The notes under the pieces are model-generated. The model worked only from the letters and a program-made list of their open reading frames with translations. It had not been told where the DNA came from and did no database searches. Both the position numbers and the translations under genes were made by a program. A DNA stretch of 64,000 bases from Pseudeuparius sepicola (Eukaryota > Arthropoda > Insecta > Coleoptera > Anthribidae): contig OY987308.1 in assembly GCA_963920635.1 (NCBI GenBank), positions 21,481,096 to 21,545,095 on the forward strand, written 5' to 3'. Below are positions 22,051-33,600 of this stretch, piece by piece (positions within the stretch are counted from its first letter, which is position 1; every line of letters starts with the position of its first letter).

Positions 22051-23586
22051 TTTGGAAATTTTCTGTGGTTTGTCGATCCGCAAGCAAGTTGGAACGTTCT
22101 GTTCCGATTCATTATTCGGTGGGTCCAGAACAAGTAGTTAATAATTTAAGAAATACTTAAAATACAGAAAAACATACAGACATGTTTGAAAAGTAACATC
22201 AATTAACTATTTGCTCTAAACCCCAGTTTTCATTATCGCTGCTTGTTGCCGATATCATTGATAAGCAAAATGTTCAACAAACTGATGAGCCTTCACGCAA
22301 ACATTTAAAATCACCAAAATATAAAATACCAACCTGTTTGTGTTCTTAATTATTGCAATTGCCAATTTTTTTCTAAAATTTATTTTCTATGTAGAAGTTG
22401 AACTCTCGCATTTCAATTCTTGTAACTTTCTTGGCAATAATAGTTATTTACCAACAATTATTTACCAACAATTTAATATTTTACTACTTTCAATTAAACT
22501 TTAAATAAACTATGGAGTAGATTGTAAGTAATAATCTTCATAACAACCATTGTTCGGCTACTAAAAATGATACAAAAGTGACAAAATGCAGCGATAAAAA
22601 ATAGAAGAAATGAGCATTTTAACACTGAGGTAACTGACTGTCAATTGAAACTATTAGGCTACTCTTATTTGACACTGAATAATACTGAAATTATTAGTGT
22701 TTTTTTCTATACTTTGTGAATCTTTTGAATCAAAACTAATTTATAAAACAATGGTTGCGAAAGATATTACAACTGACTCTTGTTTTGTGTTGCTACATAT
22801 AATTTTAATAATGAATTTAAAGCCCTTGCTGCGTAAGTGTTGCTAAGCAATACTTTTTATTTTGTATCAAGTTAAAAAAATATCAATTTTGTTATTGTAA
22901 GGCAGTAAAGTAGCCCAGTGAGTTTATCGACATACTATCTGTCTTTGACTATTGCAATAAAATGCCAAAGGTACTCGTTCATTTTATTATTTTTCCTTTC
23001 TTCTGGGCTGTCGTGTGGACCTGTTTGGTTGATGCAAAAAGTTATTTAGAAAACAGTAGTACTTTTTGCACCAAAATAAAAGAAAACATCATTGGGCCTA
23101 ATGTGAAAATTAAACTATGCTGCCAACTTGAAATGAATGTTTTAAAATTATGAAAGAAATATTGTTTATAAATTACGGCAATAAATCTGTACATCGTCGA
23201 TATATTAGCAAGTAAATTTCGCATTAGGCCGACATTGGACCAGCGTGAAAGGCTCATTCATAGCTTTGTTTCAGTTTAGTTCTGAATCAGTTCTTGAGAA
23301 TGAGAATGCAGAAAAGTAATTCCAGAACTGTTTTCAACCAATCAGATTGAAACCACTTCCTTGTCGGGAACCGTCCCGGCCGACTGTTCCAACCAACGTT
23401 CCGTTTCACTTTAAATTCCCCGACAAACCACAAGCAAAATCCCCAAAGGCCTCGAAAACCCAACAACTGCAGACGGCAAGCCCCGCACTCACACACACAT
23501 CCATCTTTGACTCACCGAGGTACTCCCCTTTTTAATACCCTTTTATTTTATCCCTCGATTTCTTACTTTCGAGTATGATTCCCGCT

Positions 23587-24493
23587 TTAAATATCCCAAG
23601 TGCAAACAGGAGGTAGGCAGGCAGGTGGGAGGCTCGGCTTATTCCACACTGTGTCTTCGGCGACATTGTTCCCCCATCCATTCCGTTGTTTCCACTGCAC
23701 CGTCCTGAAAACCGAAAAGTTCCATCAGCCACCGACATACGAACTCTGTTCCTATTATGTTGATTTATCTGGAGAATGTTTTCTGAATATATATATTTTT
23801 TTATTTCTTACAGATGGGCACACAGAAATGTTGCAATTATTGTCAAGTTGCCACAACAGGAAAGTCCCCGACTGCCAGAGACAAGACGAAGCAACCCAGC
23901 ACAAACAAAAGGTTCCTTTCAGAACCGCCAACTATTTCCGAAAGAATTCGCTAAGTGTTTACAAATTAAGTTTATTTAAGACTGACAGCACTAAAAAAAG
24001 AAACAATATCTCTTGGAGTAATGTAAAAAAAAATCTAAATTGCTTTCCCAATTTTGATTAGATTTAATACAACAGAGGGCCCCCTCAAGGAGATCATTGA
24101 CCCAAAAAAAAAACGGTTCTGTAACTTGAAGTAAGAAAACATGGGAACTTTTTTGAAAAAATTTACTAGTCCTAAATTAAAAGTCTAAAAATTATTTAAA
24201 CGGTTTTCCTGATGTCTACAATTTGGTAAAATCAGGGAAAGTTTTGGGGGAACCATTGCCCCAATAAGTCAACGAGATCGGCAAAAAATATTTAAAAAAC
24301 ATACAACAGGAAAAGAAGCAGTAAAATAAAAAAATCGCCTCTTTATTGAAATAAACGGAAAGTTTCGCACTCACCTCTTCTCCCTCGATGTGTCGCCGAG
24401 GCTGAGAGCAGCTCTTAACTGGTGGAGAGCATCGAGGTGCGGCCAATCAAAGTTTTTCCACTGATGGACCCTTTTGAAATAGTCGAGCCGCAT
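23587..24493 (-). CDS. Two-exon reading frame inside family C copy 2, about 78 aa, unidentified
   Basis: Exon one (24493-24375) starts at ATG directly after a CTTTTCTGTCAG acceptor and reads MRLDYFKRVHQWKNFDW, then LRAALSLGDTSREKR, to a GTGAGT donor in phase 2. Exon two (23704-23587) follows TTCGGTTTTCAG, restores the frame and reads TVQWKQRNGWGNN, continues through EDTVWNKPSLPPACLPP, and ends CTWDI and TAA. Both exons are open, and degenerate relatives (2777-2901, 21419-21345) preserve the same frames, so this derives from a protein-coding gene. Whether it is expressed is unknown. An upstream exon-like segment (24718-24602) has an in-frame stop, so an ATG at the start of exon one would be needed. 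It has no signal peptide, membrane helix or known motif; it is rich in Trp and basic residues. Confidence 0.4.
23814..23955 (+). CDS. Exon-like segment open in several frames
   Basis: A strong acceptor (TTTTTTATTTCTTACAG) is followed by ATG and MGTQKCCNYCQVATTGKSPT, ending ..SERIR and TAA. The other two plus frames are also open for 50 or more codons (one begins DGHTEMLQLLSSCHNRKVPD), so the coding frame cannot be decided. It lies opposite and next to the minus-strand exon at 23704-23587. It may be a captured exon. Confidence 0.25.
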
Positions 24494-24601
24494 CTGACAG
24501 AAAAGAACAGCTGGCAAATCTGCAACAAATTTTAAAGTTGTACATCAAATAATACAACAGATGCTTTGGAAGAGCAGAGATATTACAAAGACCAAACTTA
24601 C

Positions 24602-24718
24602 ATTTGAAAAACGTAGCTGCTAGCCGAGAAGTCCACCAGCACTCCACTGATTACTTCATTAGTCCAAAATTTCAGTCTTTAAAAGCCAATCTGCTTTCGA
24701 TCATTTCTTGGTAACTTC
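24602..24718 (-). pseudogene. Degenerate first exon, family C copy 2
   Basis: It runs from TTTTAG|GAAGTTACC to AAAT|GTAAGT. It is 31 bases longer than copy 1, reads SYQEMIESRLAFKD and then has a TGA. It aligns with the 86-bp segments at 2605-2690 and 25163-25078. Confidence 0.5.
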
Positions 24719-24789
24719 CTAAAAGTGAACAGACTATGTCAGTCAGGCCTGACATAATCACAAAGAAAATAGATTTATTGTGGCCTTAT

Positions 24790-26225
24790 TTTCAAAACTA
24801 ACTTTCAAACACCCTGTATAACATATGGATAAGCTGGAGACAACCCCACAGAAACTTCCTAGCAAATATAATTGCACCCCATATGTCTAAAAGGCCCCCC
24901 ACGCCCCAAAGTACCCAAGCCAGTAAAAAATATTCAAAAAACATAAAATGGTGGAGAAATCAGTAAAAAACACATCCACCTCTTTATTGAAATAAATGGA
25001 AACTTTTGAACTCAGCCCAAATAATACAACGAATGCTTTGGAAAAGCCGACATATTACAAACAAAAACCAAACTTACATTTAAAAAACATAGCTGCTAGC
25101 AGAGAAGTCCATCAGCACTGTCCTTAAAATCCAATCTGGTTTTCATCAATTCTTGGTAACATCCTAAAAATGAACAGACTACATCAGTCAGGCCTGACAC
25201 ACAATCACAAAGAAAATAGATTTGTGGGCTTATTTTCAAAACTAACTTTCAAACACCCTGTATAACATATGGATAAGCTGGAGACAACCCCACAGAAACT
25301 TCCTAGCAAATATAATTGCACCCCATATGCCTAAAAGGCCCCCACGCCCCAAAGTAACAGAGTCGGTAAAATGAGGTTTATTTTCAAAGTTAATTTTCAA
25401 ACACCGTGTAAAGCATATGGATAAGTTGGAGACAGCCCCAAAGAAACTTCCTAGCAAATATAATTGCACCCCATATGCCTAAAAGGCCCCCACGCCCCAA
25501 AGTAACAGAGTCGGTAAAATGAGGTTTATTTTCAAAGTTAATTTTCAAACACCCTGTAAAGCATATGGATAAGTTGGAGACAGCCCCAAAGAAACTTCCT
25601 AGCAAATATAATTGCACCCCATATGCCTAAAAGGCCCCCACGCCCCAAAGTAACAGAGTCGGTAAAATGAGGTTTATTTTCAAAGTTAATGTTCAAACAC
25701 CGTGTAAAGCATATGGATAAGTTGGAGACAACCCCAAAGAAACTTCCTAGCAAATAAAATTGCACACCAGATGCCTAAACGGCCCCCCACACCCCAAAGT
25801 ACCTGAGTCGGTAAAAACAGGTTTATTTTCAAAGTTAATTTTCAGACACCCTGTGTAGCATATGGATAAGCTGGAGACAACCTCAAGGAAACTTCTTAGC
25901 CGAAATAATTGCACCATATTTGATTAAGTGGCTCCTGGCACCCCAAAGTACCAGAGCCAATAAAAAAGCAACGTAAAAGCAGGTTTGTTTTCAAAGTTAA
26001 TTTTCAAACACCCAGTATGGCATATGGACACAGAATAGATATGGATAAGCTGGAGACAACCCCAAGGAAACTTCTTAGCCGAAATAATTGCACCATATTT
26101 GATTAAGTGGCCCCTAGGACCTCAAAGTACCCGAGTCTGCAGAAAATCAAAATTAAAATGAGGATATTTTCAAAAATAATTTACAAACACCCAGTATGGC
26201 ATGTGGTTAAGCTTTGTATTTGAAA
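24790..26225 (-). repeat. 148-bp tandem repeat array (family C), about nine units in all
   Basis: Successive units repeat with an exact 148-bp spacing between 25240 and 25770 and are nearly identical there; the outer units are diverged. Each includes 'GGTTTATTTTCAAAGTTAAT', 'CATATGGATAAG' and 'CCCCAAAGTA'. An exon-A copy (25163-25078) interrupts the array. Repeated 75-codon minus frames here are by-products of the repeat. Confidence 0.9.
25078..25163 (-). pseudogene. Third copy of the degenerate first exon
   Basis: At 86 bp with the same acceptor and GTAAGT donor, it is almost identical to 2605-2690, including the in-frame TAG near its end. It sits within the 148-bp array, suggesting the array and exon were duplicated together. 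Confidence 0.5.
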
Positions 26226-26317
26226 ACAAAAAGAGATGGGCAACTATTTATTTTGGATTTCGTCTTTTTATAATTTATGCACGGTTTTCTACAAATTAAA
26301 ATAGGTAACGATATATA

Positions 26318-26802
26318 CAGTGACCGGCAGCAAATTGGACACAAATGGAAAACTTTTTTATTATTAATTTCTCAGAAAATTTTATTCTTGATAAAAGTTG
26401 GTGCATCATTTCAAACTCAAAACGCACATATCAAAATTTAAATATCTCTTTTTGGATTCGAGGTAGATTCAAAAATGTCAAAATAACTCAAGAGTAAAGT
26501 ACCCTTATTTTTTAAAATACGGTAAAAAGCTACTTACAAAAGTTGTTTGGAATCAAAGGTGGATGTCAGATTTAAAGTCACAGCCACCTAGTAAAAAAAA
26601 AGAAATTGAACTTTTTTTTATTTTTTTCGACCACCCTGTGTATATAAAAAAAAACAAAATACCGCAATCACAACTTATCATCGGATAAATGAATTTGCTA
26701 CCAAACTTTAATTTTGTTCGATTAGCAGCTAGAAATTTAAATTAATCGAAATCGGAGTTTAAAAATATTAAATTTTTGTGTCCAACTTTCTCCCGGTCCC
26801 TG
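26318..26802. mobile_element. 485-bp Tc1/mariner-type MITE
   Basis: The inverted ends are CAGTGACCGGCAGCAAATTG at the left and the complement of CAGGGACCGGGAGAAAGTTG at the right, flanked by TA on both sides (26316-26317, 26803-26804). A TA duplication and CAGTG-like ends with GGACAC are typical of Tc1-like elements. There is no transposase inside. Confidence 0.8.
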
Positions 26803-26849
26803 TATAAAGCGTATTTTCTCGAGGAAAACACTACCAAATATTTTTAGGT

Positions 26850-27475
26850 CTAACCCAAAACCTGTCGTTTTCGCAAGGTGTTTTTATCAGAGGGGAGGTC
26901 TCGTTTTGTTTTGTAGCCTTGTGGAAGGTTAGTATAATAAATAAAACGAGTTAAAACAGCTTTCCAAAAACATCCGTTTTCGCGATATAAGAAAATTTGA
27001 CTTAAATCAAACAAACCCTGCCTGAACCTAAACCCTGCGCTCGCAAACATACGGAAGACGCGATAAAGTTCACAAATTATTAAGCTTTGGTGGGCACTAC
27101 GCGAAATCAAATCAAAACACAGTTGGTTTTTTACATATGTTTACTAGGTAGGTACTATACATATAAAGATACGAAGTATTGTTTTTTGTTGAAAGCTAGT
27201 TTCTTGTGCTTTCGAAAATTCGATAGCCTCATCGGCAAATATTTTATAACGTTTAAGCATTTGGGGACTATCTAAAACTCACCTGCATAGTTTCTATAGG
27301 GGTTATATGACGCAATTTTATAATAGCTGCATGAATCAATGGTTGTGCCTTTTGTATTCCCGAAAACTAATAACAATATTGAACTACATATCGACGAAAC
27401 TCGTCCGTTTAACTTGGCATTTACGCGCGAACTGACTAATGCGTATTCTCTTCTTTGTTTGTAGGTGTTATCTAA
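26850..27475. other. Interior of family A, no gene seen
   Basis: It is moderately AT-rich. Short frames on both strands (26850-27110 minus, 27087-27275 plus) lack splice signals or familiar content. Confidence 0.5.
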
Positions 27476-27999
27476 CTATTTCTTTATTCCCCTGGCTGGA
27501 AATATCGAATTAAATTCAACTGGGATACTTTGGTATGCTTATCTGAATGTAATATGCTAGAATATCTAGGGCCCCGAATAATGTTCAAAACAAACATAAA
27601 TTGATTAACTACATGACATTAATTATAAGCATATGGGCACTAATTGGAAGCATCTAAAATCCTAAAATTATTTTTGCCATGCTATAGGAAGGCCCCAGGT
27701 TCGATCTATAAAAATAGAAAAATTTTAGGGACCTCCGATTTTTGGTGAAATCAAAGACACTATTACGAAAAATTCACAAATTAATCTAGCTAAAGAAGTA
27801 CCCTCAGTGATCCGTCTAGCATCTAACATCTAACTTGCATCCCAGATAAATTTTTAAAAGTCCCTCTAAGTGCCTATTTAGTTTAACTGCCATTATGACT
27901 TTCTTCTTAGTTTCTGCCTATATAAAAAGTCCAAAAATTACTCTAGCTGAAAAAACATCCTCAGTGGTCCGCCTTGCACCACAAATCAATTATCAAAAC

Positions 28000-29440
28000 T
28001 CCTAGAAAGTGCCTGTTTAGCGTAACTGTCATTATGACAAACTTTTGAGTTTCTGCCTATATGAAAAGCCCAAAAATTAATCTAGCTACAGAATTACATT
28101 CAGGGACCTACCTAGCAGCTATATCGAAACTCAGTTCAATTTTAAAGGCTCCCAATAAGTGTCTATTTAACGTAGTTGTCATTATGGCAACCTTTTAATT
28201 TTCTGCCTATACGAAAAGCCCAAAAATTAATCTAGCTACAGAAATACCTTCATAAATAGGACCCCAGTTCAATTTTAAAAACTTCCAATAAGTGTCTATT
28301 TAGCGTAACTGTCATTATAGCAATCTTTTGATTTTCTGCCTATACGAAAAGTTCAAAAATTAATCTAGCTACAGAAATACCTTCAGGGGCCTACCTAGCA
28401 TCTAAACCGACCCTAGTTCAATTTTAAAGGCTCCCAATAAGTGTATATTTAGCGTAACTGTCATTATGGCAATATTTTGAGTTTATGCCTATATCAAAAG
28501 TCCAAAAATTAACCTAGCTATAAAAATACCTTCAGGGACTCACCTAGCATCTAACTAGAAGCCAAGTTCAATTTTAAAGGCTCCCGCAATAAGTGTCTAC
28601 TTAGCGTAACGGTCATTATGGCAATCTTTTGATTTTCTGCCTATACGAAAAGTTCAAAAATTAATATAGCTGCAGAAATACCTTCAGGGACTACCTAGGT
28701 ATCTAAATCGAACCCCCTTTAAATTTTAAAGGCCCCTAGTAAGCGTCTATTTATCTCAACTGCCATTTTGGCGATATTTTGAGTTTCTGCCTATACCAAA
28801 AGTCCAAAAATTAATGTAGCTACAGAAATACCTTCAGGGACTCACCTAGCATCTAACTAGAAGCCCAGTTCAATTTTAAAGGCTCCCAATAAGTGTCTAC
28901 TTAACGTAACGGTCATTATGGCAATCTTTTGATTTTCTGCCTATATGAAAAGTTCAAAAATTAATCTAGCTACAGAAATACCTTCAGGGACTACCTAGGT
29001 ATCGAAATCGAACCCCCTTTAAATTTTAAAGGCCCCTAGTAAGCGTCTATTTATCGTAACTGCCATTATGGCGATATTTTGAGTTTCTGCCTATACCAAA
29101 AGTAAAAAAATTAATCTGGCTGCAGAAATACCTTCAGGGATTCACCTAGCATCTAAATAGGACCCCAGTTCAATTTTAAAAACTTCCAATAAGTGTCTAT
29201 TTAGCGTAACTGTCATTATGGCAATCTTTTGAGTTTCTGCCTATATGAAAAGCCCAAAAATTAATCTGGCTATAGAAATTCCTTCAGGGATTCACCTAGC
29301 ATCTAAATTGAACCCCAATTCAATTTTAAAGGCTCCCAATAAGTGTCTACTTAGCGTAACTGTCATTATGGCAATCTCTTGATTTTCTGCCTATACGAAA
29401 AGCCCAAAAATACTCTAGCTGAAGAAATACCCTCGATCTG
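28000..29440 (-). repeat. 150-bp subterminal tandem repeat of family A, about nine units
   Basis: 'CCTTCAGGGA' recurs at 28681, 28831, 28981, 29131 and 29281, exactly 150 bp apart; earlier units are 149-152 bp. Each has 'TTTCTGCCTATA', 'AAAAATTAATCTAGCTACAG' and 'AAGTGTCTATTTAGCGTAAC'. Only one or two units exist at the left end, so the arms are asymmetric. Confidence 0.92.
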
Positions 29441-30205
29441 ATACCTTTGCTATGTACAATCAACAGTATGTTGAAAAATACCAGAACAGTGTAGAAGTCT
29501 GTAGAATCGGTATCAAATTTACATAATACTTTGAAGCCCCCCGTTTGTCGATTTAGATTATTATTACACTCCCTTTTAAAGGACTTTTTACAGTACTTTT
29601 ATCTTGATAAAATACCAAAAATTTTCGCGAAAAACCGTTTATATTGTCATTTAAATTGAAGCTCTTAAGCAACACTCATTATTTTCGTCCACAGTTCTGC
29701 GTAAATACCAGAAGAAATCCCAAATATCCACCAAAAATTCGAATTTTATGAGGTTAAAAAAGTTAGGTTATGTATCTCACATCTAACAGAAAAGGAAGGT
29801 TAGGTCATCTATTGCCAATACAAAATGCGGCGAACGAAAATCCCTGACGCTGTCAAAGTTCGGTCCGCCAAAAACCCGTCTTACACTACACCAAAATTCC
29901 GGGCCAGAGGAAAAAAATTCCCCCTAGAGATGCGTGAATGCGGCAATTTTTCGGATTTGACTTCGGTTTCTATTGAAACCTGGATTTTTTTGCTCAGAGG
30001 CAAAAATTGTTAGAGGAATAAAAATGCTGCTAGAACGGTGCGAAATTACGCGAAAGGTCGGCGATTTTGATGGGGTTCTAGAGGAGAGTTTTTTCCTCTA
30101 GGAGCCAGGGATTTGAAACTTTAAAGGAATAATGTGGAATAAATGGTATTTTAGAAAAGATACTGCAATTTTTTATGGAGAAATATTACAGAGAAATATT
30201 ACAAG
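29195..30205 (-). repeat. Right terminal inverted repeat of family A
   Basis: It is the inverted counterpart of 20146-21163, ending AGAAATATTACAGAGAAATA and TTACAA at 30205. It lies about 470 bp beyond the stop codon of the Ig-domain gene and may form part of, or limit, that gene's 3' end. Confidence 0.85.
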
Positions 30206-30206
30206 G

Positions 30207-30677
30207 AGCTTTATTTTTGCAATGGGAGTTTTTTTAATTATTTTTGGATATGGTCCAATCTGGTCTCAGTGAAAAATGCCTAATGATTTTTTTTTCTGAA
30301 TTTTCTGAAACGGCGGATTAATTAGCACAAAAAGGCAAAAGATGTGTCATCAACTTGATAAAATAATCAGTGAAAATTCGCTGAATTTATTTATTTTATA
30401 TTGCGCCGATAAAACACAGACGGTAGGAAATGTTAACAACCAGTAATAAATTACGATTTATTTAAACATTACACACTCTTATCAAGAATAAATTTTACGA
30501 TATAAAAATTTGCATAGGTACATTAAAAAATCACAATAAATCACCTCTACAATGCACGCACACACAATTCTCGATTTAACGTTTTAGTTTTATCAAAAAA
30601 TAAATATGCTAAATATTTCAGTCAACTCTCTATTTGTGTCTTTTCCTTATTTAAACTAAACGCTCGGACATCTCTCA
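30207..30677 (-). other. Probable 3' UTR and downstream of the Ig-domain gene
   Basis: It is AT-rich with no frames. Several TTTATT sequences (AATAAA on the gene strand), for example around 30385 and 30461, could be polyadenylation signals, but none can be chosen. Confidence 0.45.
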
Positions 30678-33600
30678 TCATTTGTTGTTGGCCGTCTCCA
30701 AGATACTTTTGAAGTCCGTGCTTATGTCGACGTTGTCGAATTCGGAACCCGAATCTTTTGAACTTTTCGGCGGCGAGGCCCTAGTCGAAACCCCAGAAGT
30801 ACCCGGGGTCCTAAAGATTTCTTCTCCGCTATCATCGTCTTCGTCTTCTTCAGCTACAAAAGCCACAATCAATTTTTTTTTTCATTAAAATAAGTGAGAG
30901 TAACAGTTTACACAACAAATTCAAGTTTTACCTAAGTATCTGGGGTACCTGTACCGATCTCTCCATATTCTATAGACGACATATCCAACCCCAGACAGTA
31001 TGACCAAAACGATAAGCGCCACAAGGATCCTTATAGTATTTATCTACGAAAAAATAAAATAAAAATAATACCTCTATGAAAAATAGATTTTTTTTACATT
31101 TGAGTCATGCTCATAAACTTGGTTCCAATCCTGAGTGACTATAACTTGAACGGATCTTATATTGATGCCTTCACCTCTTACAGCCCTAGAAGCGCAATAG
31201 TAGATCCCTTCTTCTTCCAGTGAAACCCCCTGAAAATATTGCACCGTCATTTTTCATTTTCAAATAAGCCTAAGTACTTTTTATTTACTAACTAGGTAAG
31301 TAGGTAATTAAAGTAACTATCTTGAAGTGTAACCAGTTACATATAACTAAGTATACCTTCATGAGGGGTAAAAAATTAACTAGAACTTCGATACTTTTAA
31401 AAGGAACATGTTATTTGTTTTTTATATACCTGTAGGTACTCTTAGAAACAACTAAGAAACAACGACCAGTTACCTGTTAAATTTTTCAAATAAAATAAAA
31501 TGTGTAGCTTCCTGTATTTTATTATCATTTACAAGCTTTTTTAAATTTAAAGTAGTTCTGTGAATATGGCTGTCGAAGTGTTTTGAATAACTACAGATTT
31601 TTGTGTTTAAACGGTAGAAATTAATAACTGTTGTTTTTTAAAGAAACTATATAGTTTTGTACCTACAGGTACAAAACCATTTTAGATGGTTTTGAAAATG
31701 ATTTTAAATATTTTCAACATTTTTACTACAACAAAATTCGTAGTTTAGGTAGGCCTTGAAAATTTAGATTAAGATATGAAATTCTACACCAAAATAACAG
31801 TTTTTTGTCACCTATCATTAGAAAAAAAGACTAAAAATCAAATGAAAATAACAATTTTTCGGGGGTGTTTCCATTTATTTCATTGGTCTCCCTGTAGAAA
31901 ATTTAAATTAACCGAATTATTACAATGTATCCTGTTTCTAAACCAGTAACGCCAGAGGTATTTTTGAATGGGGATAACCAATAAAACCACAAAATATTTT
32001 AAACTAAAAAATAGTATTATTCTTGTCTGACAAAAAAACTATAGCATCAGGCTACTTTTAAAAAATAATGAAATATCTTATTACGTATTTGGCATAAACT
32101 AATATATTATACAACTTCCATCTCTCAGATTTATTTATTTTTAATTTTCTCATTTTAATAGGTAACCTTTAAATCATTTTTTTACTACTAATCCGAAAAA
32201 TCACCAATCTAATGAGAAGTAATATTTCTCTACCTATGGAAATAATGCTAATAAAAAAATACCTAGGTAAATAATGAAACATTTTCTACATGACATTTAA
32301 AAATTATTTTCATTTTGTCAGCTTGACAACTGAACTCCCAGGCTAAATCTATTCAAATATGTAAAATATGGCAATATTTCAATGTTAGTAGTAAAAAAAA
32401 TTCTCGCATATTATATCCTGAGGCGCTACGCGCCTCAGGATATAACAATGCTCGGTGAATAATGGCTCACTTCTCAACCTAAGTGTATAAATATACTATT
32501 TTTCTGCATTATGTTATTTTTGTCAAATATTATGATGTACATAGTAGGATGATTTAAATAACTGATGACTGATGACTAAAATATTTTAAACAAAAAGTAC
32601 CTAACTAGTTATTTTAAAAGTAATTTAGAGTAAGAAATACTTTTGGCAATTTTTGTTTAAAAGTTACCCAAGTTACCATTCCCTGTTTTGTACCAAAAAA
32701 ATGTTAACTAAGTTTAACTTCTTTAATGAACATAACTATAAGTAACTGTACTTTTTTAAAAGTAACTTTGATACCTATCTATGATTTTAGAGGTGTGTCC
32801 TACAGTGCAAAGTCTTAAAAATGTGAATGACTATGCTATGAAACATCCTGCCATTGTTTCATGAAATCTATAATCTATCGTCATGATATGACGATAAAAT
32901 TTGTCGAATGAACACAAATAATAATTAATGATGAAATATTTTGTGGTAGATGCGATTGGTTTAGAATGAAGGCGCGACCATACAGAGCGATGCAAATATT
33001 AAAAATGGAAGAATTTTTAATTACCTAACTAATTTAAGTTTCGTATACTTGGCTGCAAAATTATTATTTTTCATTCGTTGCAAGGAAATAATGAAATATT
33101 TTGTATTTCTCGAACTTGAAATTGTGCTTTCACTCGACTTTGTCGGCGATTCGCAACGCGGAGCAAGGTTTAATTTAATGAAACAGCTGAAGTTGATTAA
33201 CCAAAGGTTATCTGTTAATTTTGCCAAATCTGTTATTGATTTTCTAATAAAAAAAATCTGTTTGGTATGTATACCTATTAAAACGAATTAGAAAAAAAAT
33301 CGTTTAAACATTTTTCTGTCTTGGAAATAAGTTAATTAAATATACCTATACCTTTGAATAAAGAACCCCAGAAAGGAGCAAATTTTGATAATAGAACAAT
33401 TTTAATTTTATATTTCCAATTATGGAGAAGAACGTACCTAAACAAATGCCTATGCCACTTTGGTGCATGGCCTCAAAAGTTAATTTAAATTGCAAAATTA
33501 CTTACCGATGGATTATTATCCTCAAACATTTTAGTATTGGCGATCAGGGAAGTGCCACAAGCCGCACAGCTAAGCATAATAACTCGAAAAAGTATCTAAA

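Larger units (their letters stand above)
22050..26230 (-). repeat. Family C block, copy 2
   Basis: On the minus strand it is collinear with 1921-4090, with shared segments from 'GAATAATGAATCGGAAC' at one end to the 148-bp units at the other. Compared with copy 1 it has about 1 kb more sequence between the exon B and tail segments (roughly 23100-24150), which holds an additional open exon. It lacks the 3260-3448 MITE. Confidence 0.75.
20146..30205. mobile_element. Family A element, 10 kb with ~1-kb inverted ends
   Basis: The two ends match as inverted copies from 20146-21163 and 30205-29195, nearly identical by eye. Each terminus carries the 13-base TTGTAATATTTCT motif twice in tandem (one base varies). 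Inward lie 150-bp subterminal tandem repeats (mainly at the right), then an interior with the family C block and a Tc1-type MITE. I find no transposase, integrase, polymerase or helicase frame, so it is non-autonomous or a foldback-type element. No target duplication is visible: the left neighbour is the GTGTT array and the right neighbour is unique DNA starting GGAGCTTTATTTTTGC. Confidence 0.7.

Noticed and set aside
25242..25765. Three 75-aa proteins in tandem on the minus strand
   Set aside because: They are the same frame in successive 148-bp repeat units, with starts spaced exactly by the period.
1921..26230. CRISPR-like array
   Set aside because: The direct repeats are whole 148-150-bp units without distinct spacers, and the genome is eukaryotic.
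20146..30205. Maverick/Polinton or Helitron identity for family A
   Set aside because: No DNA polymerase B, integrase, protease, helicase or Rep frame is visible, and Helitrons lack inverted ends.
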